A DNA stretch of 18,280 bases. Source: Paracoccaceae bacterium (GTDB lineage: Bacteria > Pseudomonadota > Alphaproteobacteria > Rhodobacterales > Rhodobacteraceae). The stretch covers positions 5,883-24,162 of the forward strand of contig NVQY01000013.1 in the NCBI GenBank assembly GCA_002400675.1, given 5' to 3'. A program made the translations under genes and the position numbers. The notes under the pieces are model-generated. The model was given only the letters and a program-made list of their open reading frames with translations, searched no databases and was not told where the DNA came from. Shown piece by piece: positions 16,269-18,280 of this stretch (positions within the stretch are counted from its first letter, which is position 1; each line of letters opens with the position of its first letter).

Positions 16269-17168
16269 ATGGACATGCAAAGTAACCCAACCATCGTTTA
16301 CCACATCGGTGCCCCCTTTACCGACAACGACCAAATGATCTGGTCGCTGCGCAAAGACATCAATCTTCTGGTCGATAAAGGCATTCTTTTGCGCCGCCCC
16401 AAGGCGTTCCGCCCGTTGATTTCACAACTGATGGATCGGCTTGACGGGGCCGAGGCCTCGACCGAGGACCAGCAGGCGCTGCTGGAGTCCATCGTCAAGG
16501 ATCTGGAAATATCGCGGCTGATCCTGTCGGATGCCTCGTATATGGGTGACCCCGGCGAGATGCTGAAAGGCGGCGGTTTCTTTGCCGATGTCGGCCCAAA
16601 TGTCCGGTCCCTGCGTCAGTTGTTTCCCGACGTCCCCGGCGAGATTTTCTTGTGCATCCGCAACCCCGCCCTGCTGGTCCCCGAGGCGTTCAATGCCCTC
16701 AAGGACAAGGATTACGAACGCTTTTCCAATGGCGCCGATCTGTTGTCCCTGCGCTGGTCCGACGTCATCGACCGCCTTCAGCGCGCCAACCCGGATTGCC
16801 CGATCACCGTTTGGTGCAACGAAGACACGCCAATCATCTGGCCCGGCATTTTGGGCAAGGTGACGGGCATCGAGGACGCAACCCGTTTTGCCGGCGAACT
16901 GGACATCATCTGTTCGATCATGACCGAGGACGGCGGTGCCCGTCTTAAGGCATACCTTGATGCGCGTCCGCAATTCACCGAAAAGCAACGGCGCAGCATT
17001 CGCACCATTTTCCTTGAGAAATTCGTGCTCGAAGACGCCATCGAAGAGGAAATTGATCTTCCCGGTCTGACCGAAGCCATGGCCGATCAGATCAGCGAGG
17101 CCTACGAGGACGACGTGTCTGTGATCGCCCAAATGCCCGGCGTCACCTTCCTTTCCGGGGGCGAATGA
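16269..17168 (+). CDS. Uncharacterised protein, possibly degenerate sulfotransferase fold
   Basis: I do not recognise a characterised family for this 299-residue protein. Its start, IVYHIGAPFTDNDQMIWSLR (9-28), resembles the first strand and PAPS-binding loop of bacterial sulfotransferases (LHIGxPKTGTTSLQ), but the Lys-Thr-Gly-Thr-Thr residues that bind the phosphosulfate are replaced. A later segment, EIFLCIRNPALLVPEAF (125-141), resembles the sulfotransferase strand with the RNP motif that binds the 3'-phosphate. If the relation is real, the active loop has been lost and the protein may bind rather than transfer. A glutamate- and aspartate-rich C-terminus follows (EEEIDLPGLTEAMADQ). ATG 16269 has ACAAGG 7-12 bases upstream. 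It follows the hydrolase-like gene on the same strand. Confidence 0.6.
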   Translation: MDMQSNPTIVYHIGAPFTDNDQMIWSLRKDINLLVDKGILLRRPKAFRPLISQLMDRLDGAEASTEDQQALLESIVKDLEISRLILSDASYMGDPGEMLKGGGFFADVGPNVRSLRQLFPDVPGEIFLCIRNPALLVPEAFNALKDKDYERFSNGADLLSLRWSDVIDRLQRANPDCPITVWCNEDTPIIWPGILGKVTGIEDATRFAGELDIICSIMTEDGGARLKAYLDARPQFTEKQRRSIRTIFLEKFVLEDAIEEEIDLPGLTEAMADQISEAYEDDVSVIAQMPGVTFLSGGE

Positions 17169-17218
17169 CCGCCGGCAGATCCGGGGTGTCCAATCGGTTC
17201 TTGCAACAAACTTGTTCC

Positions 17219-17230
17219 ATTTGATCAAAT
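17219..17230. promoter_or_regulatory. Palindrome upstream of GntR-family gene
   Basis: ATTTGATCAAAT is a perfect 12-bp palindrome 73-84 bases before the gntR start. Its core TTTGATCAAA recurs at 17995-18004 after the same gene. FCD-type GntR repressors typically bind short palindromes in their own promoters, so this is a likely autoregulatory operator. Confidence 0.55.
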
Positions 17231-17302
17231 CCAATAGGGTGTGCCTTAGGCCCGCCATGTGGCTGGCCGCAATCAGATAAGTAGCAACAGGATGGGACCG
17301 CT

Positions 17303-17974
17303 TTGAGGCAAAATGCAGCCCCCGGCAGAAAGACGCCAACCCACGAGGCCGTGTATCGCGCGATTGCCGACCGCATCCTGTTCGGAGAGTTTCACCCGGG
17401 CCAGCCCCTGACCCTGCAAAGCCTTGCGGATCAACTGTCGGTCAGCCTGACTCCGGTGCGCGATGCGGTGCGCCGACTGGTGGCCGAGGGCGCGCTGGTG
17501 TCGCATGACAACCGCCGCGTCGGCGTGCCGGTGGTCGATTTCCGCACCTACGGCGAGTTGATTTCGATCCGCTTGTTCCTAGAGGTCAAGATGGCGATTT
17601 CCGCCATAGATCACATTGATAATCACGGCATCGACAAAATGACCGGCTTTGACGACGCACTGGACCGATCAATCGAACAGGGCGACGTGGGCGGCTACAT
17701 GCGCTGTAACTACGATTTCCATTTCACCCTGTATGAATATTCCGACTGCACCGCGTCCCTGCCGATTGCCCGGTCGATCTGGACCCAGCTTGGCCCGTCG
17801 CACCGCATCGTTTGCGGCCGGTTCGGCACCAGCAATCTTGCCGACAAGCACAAGGAAATACTTGCCGCGCTCAAGGTACGCGACCGCGACGCGCTGCAAT
17901 TGGCGTTGGAACAGGACATCGATCAGGGCAACGAACTGGTCATGCTGGATGCGGACGAGGGCGCGGACGGTTAG
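17303..17974 (+). CDS. GntR-family regulator, FCD (FadR/VanR) type
   Basis: The 223-residue regulator has an N-terminal winged helix (helix-turn-helix around LQSLADQLSVSLTPVRDAVR, 38-57) and a C-terminal all-helical FCD ligand domain. Putative metal or ligand residues are Asn136 and His140 in RCNYDFHFTLYE and His183 in DKHKEILAAL, the pattern of metal-containing FCD domains, which usually bind organic acids. The start appears to be TTG 17303, with AGGA about 10 bases upstream; there is no in-frame ATG before the helix-turn-helix, and a later GTG at 17351 would cut into the first helix. The gene is followed after 80 bases by an amidohydrolase in the same direction. The TTTGATCAAA palindrome on both sides suggests it represses itself and the amidohydrolase operon. 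Confidence 0.87.
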   Translation: MRQNAAPGRKTPTHEAVYRAIADRILFGEFHPGQPLTLQSLADQLSVSLTPVRDAVRRLVAEGALVSHDNRRVGVPVVDFRTYGELISIRLFLEVKMAISAIDHIDNHGIDKMTGFDDALDRSIEQGDVGGYMRCNYDFHFTLYEYSDCTASLPIARSIWTQLGPSHRIVCGRFGTSNLADKHKEILAALKVRDRDALQLALEQDIDQGNELVMLDADEGADG

Positions 17975-17994
17975 GGGCACCTGCGCGCCGATGG

Positions 17995-18004
17995 TTTGAT
18001 CAAA
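17995..18004. promoter_or_regulatory. Second GntR-type palindrome before amidohydrolase
   Basis: TTTGATCAAA is a perfect 10-bp palindrome, 50 bases before the amidohydrolase ATG. It is identical to the core of 17219-17230. By eye these are the only two copies of the 10-mer in the window. The gap also holds the ribosome site AAGGGGGA at 18040-18047. Confidence 0.55.
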
Positions 18005-18054
18005 ATGCGGGGCTGATTTGGACTCCGCTGGATACGGGTAAGGGGGATAACCGA

Positions 18055-18280
18055 ATGGCCGAACACGCTGATATTCTGATCGTCAATGGCCGGGTCATGA
18101 CGATGATCCCCGGCGCGCCTGTGGCCAGTGTCATTGCGCTGCGCGGCAACCGGATTTCCTATGTGGGCGACGACGCCCCCGACGATCTGCGCGGCCCCGA
18201 CACGCTGGTGATCGATGCGCGGGGCAATACCGTGCTGCCGGGGCTGATCGACAGCCATGTGCACCTGTTTGGCGGCTCGG
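18055..18280 (+). CDS. Amidohydrolase, YtcJ/amidohydrolase-3 type (partial, cut by right edge)
   Basis: An open frame begins at ATG 18055 with a strong ribosome site (AAGGGGGA, 7 bases upstream) and runs 75 codons to the window edge. The opening, ADILIVNGRVMTMIPGAPV, and the block VIDARGNTVLPGLIDSHVHL (about 52-71) are the N-terminal beta domain and first metal-binding strand of amidohydrolases, with the HxH metal motif as His69 and His71. The general pattern fits the YtcJ-like amidohydrolase-3 group, whose members act on varied amide, imide or ester bonds; N-acyl-amino-acid deacylases and dihydropyrimidinases start similarly. It lies directly after the GntR gene and a shared palindrome, so it is probably the regulated catabolic gene. 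The substrate is not predictable from the visible part. Confidence 0.82.
   Translation, partial: MAEHADILIVNGRVMTMIPGAPVASVIALRGNRISYVGDDAPDDLRGPDTLVIDARGNTVLPGLIDSHVHLFGGS

Noticed and set aside
15269..16294. A 341-codon minus-strand open frame opposite the hydrolase-like gene
   Set aside because: No recognisable domain or ribosome site, composition typical of an antisense frame, and the plus strand carries a coherent protein with a GxSxG motif.
17219..17230. FNR/Crp-type box reading of the TTTGATCAAA palindrome
   Set aside because: FNR sites are TTGAT and ATCAA with four bases between; here the two arms overlap with no spacer, so a GntR-type operator fits better.

Overview
The window looks like chromosomal DNA of an alphaproteobacterium, most likely a marine Rhodobacterales (Roseobacter-type) species. 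This is inferred from GC-rich codon use, the types of genes present, and two lineage-typical uncharacterised proteins (15239-16159 and 16269-17168). No rRNA, tRNA, CRISPR array, insertion sequence or prophage signal was seen.

Region 1 (1-7119) is an aromatic-acid block. On the minus strand, hcrC-hcrA-hcrB encode a three-subunit 4-hydroxybenzoyl-CoA reductase. They are translationally coupled to each other and to a DUF2249 gene that runs off the left edge. On the plus strand lie a GNAT acetyltransferase and an Rrf2 repressor, resembling the BadL/BadM pair of Rhodopseudomonas. A RidA-family gene (minus) and a benzoate/4-hydroxybenzoate-CoA ligase (plus) follow, divergently arranged. A nearly identical 20-bp element lies in front of hcrC and in the ridA/ligase divergent promoter, suggesting one regulator controls both. 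The ligase would make the aryl-CoA and HcrABC would remove the para-hydroxyl. No benzoyl-CoA ring-attacking enzyme is visible here.

Region 2 (7120-13289) is a complete ABC importer of the rhizobial GlpSTPQ-V (glycerol) family: binding protein, two ATPases, two permeases and the diagnostic DUF2160 membrane protein. Two strong hairpins separate the binding-protein gene from the rest. The two ATPases carry complementary defects, predicting one canonical and one degenerate ATP site.

Region 3 (13290-14935) is a BlaI-type repressor and an M56 (BlaR1-like) membrane metallopeptidase with no penicillin-binding sensor. A 16-bp dyad in front of blaI recurs (14 of 16 bases, opposite strand) against the -35 box of the importer. 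This suggests that a proteolysis-controlled BlaI/M56 switch regulates a solute importer. It is the most interesting observation in the window.

Region 4 (14936-17168) has a 303-bp gene-free stretch, a serine-hydrolase-like protein with a likely Ser-Asp-His triad, and a protein that looks like a sulfotransferase with an eroded PAPS loop. Region 5 (17169-18280) has a GntR/FCD regulator and the start of an amidohydrolase cut by the right edge. The perfect palindrome TTTGATCAAA occurs on both sides of the regulator, suggesting autoregulation and control of the amidohydrolase.
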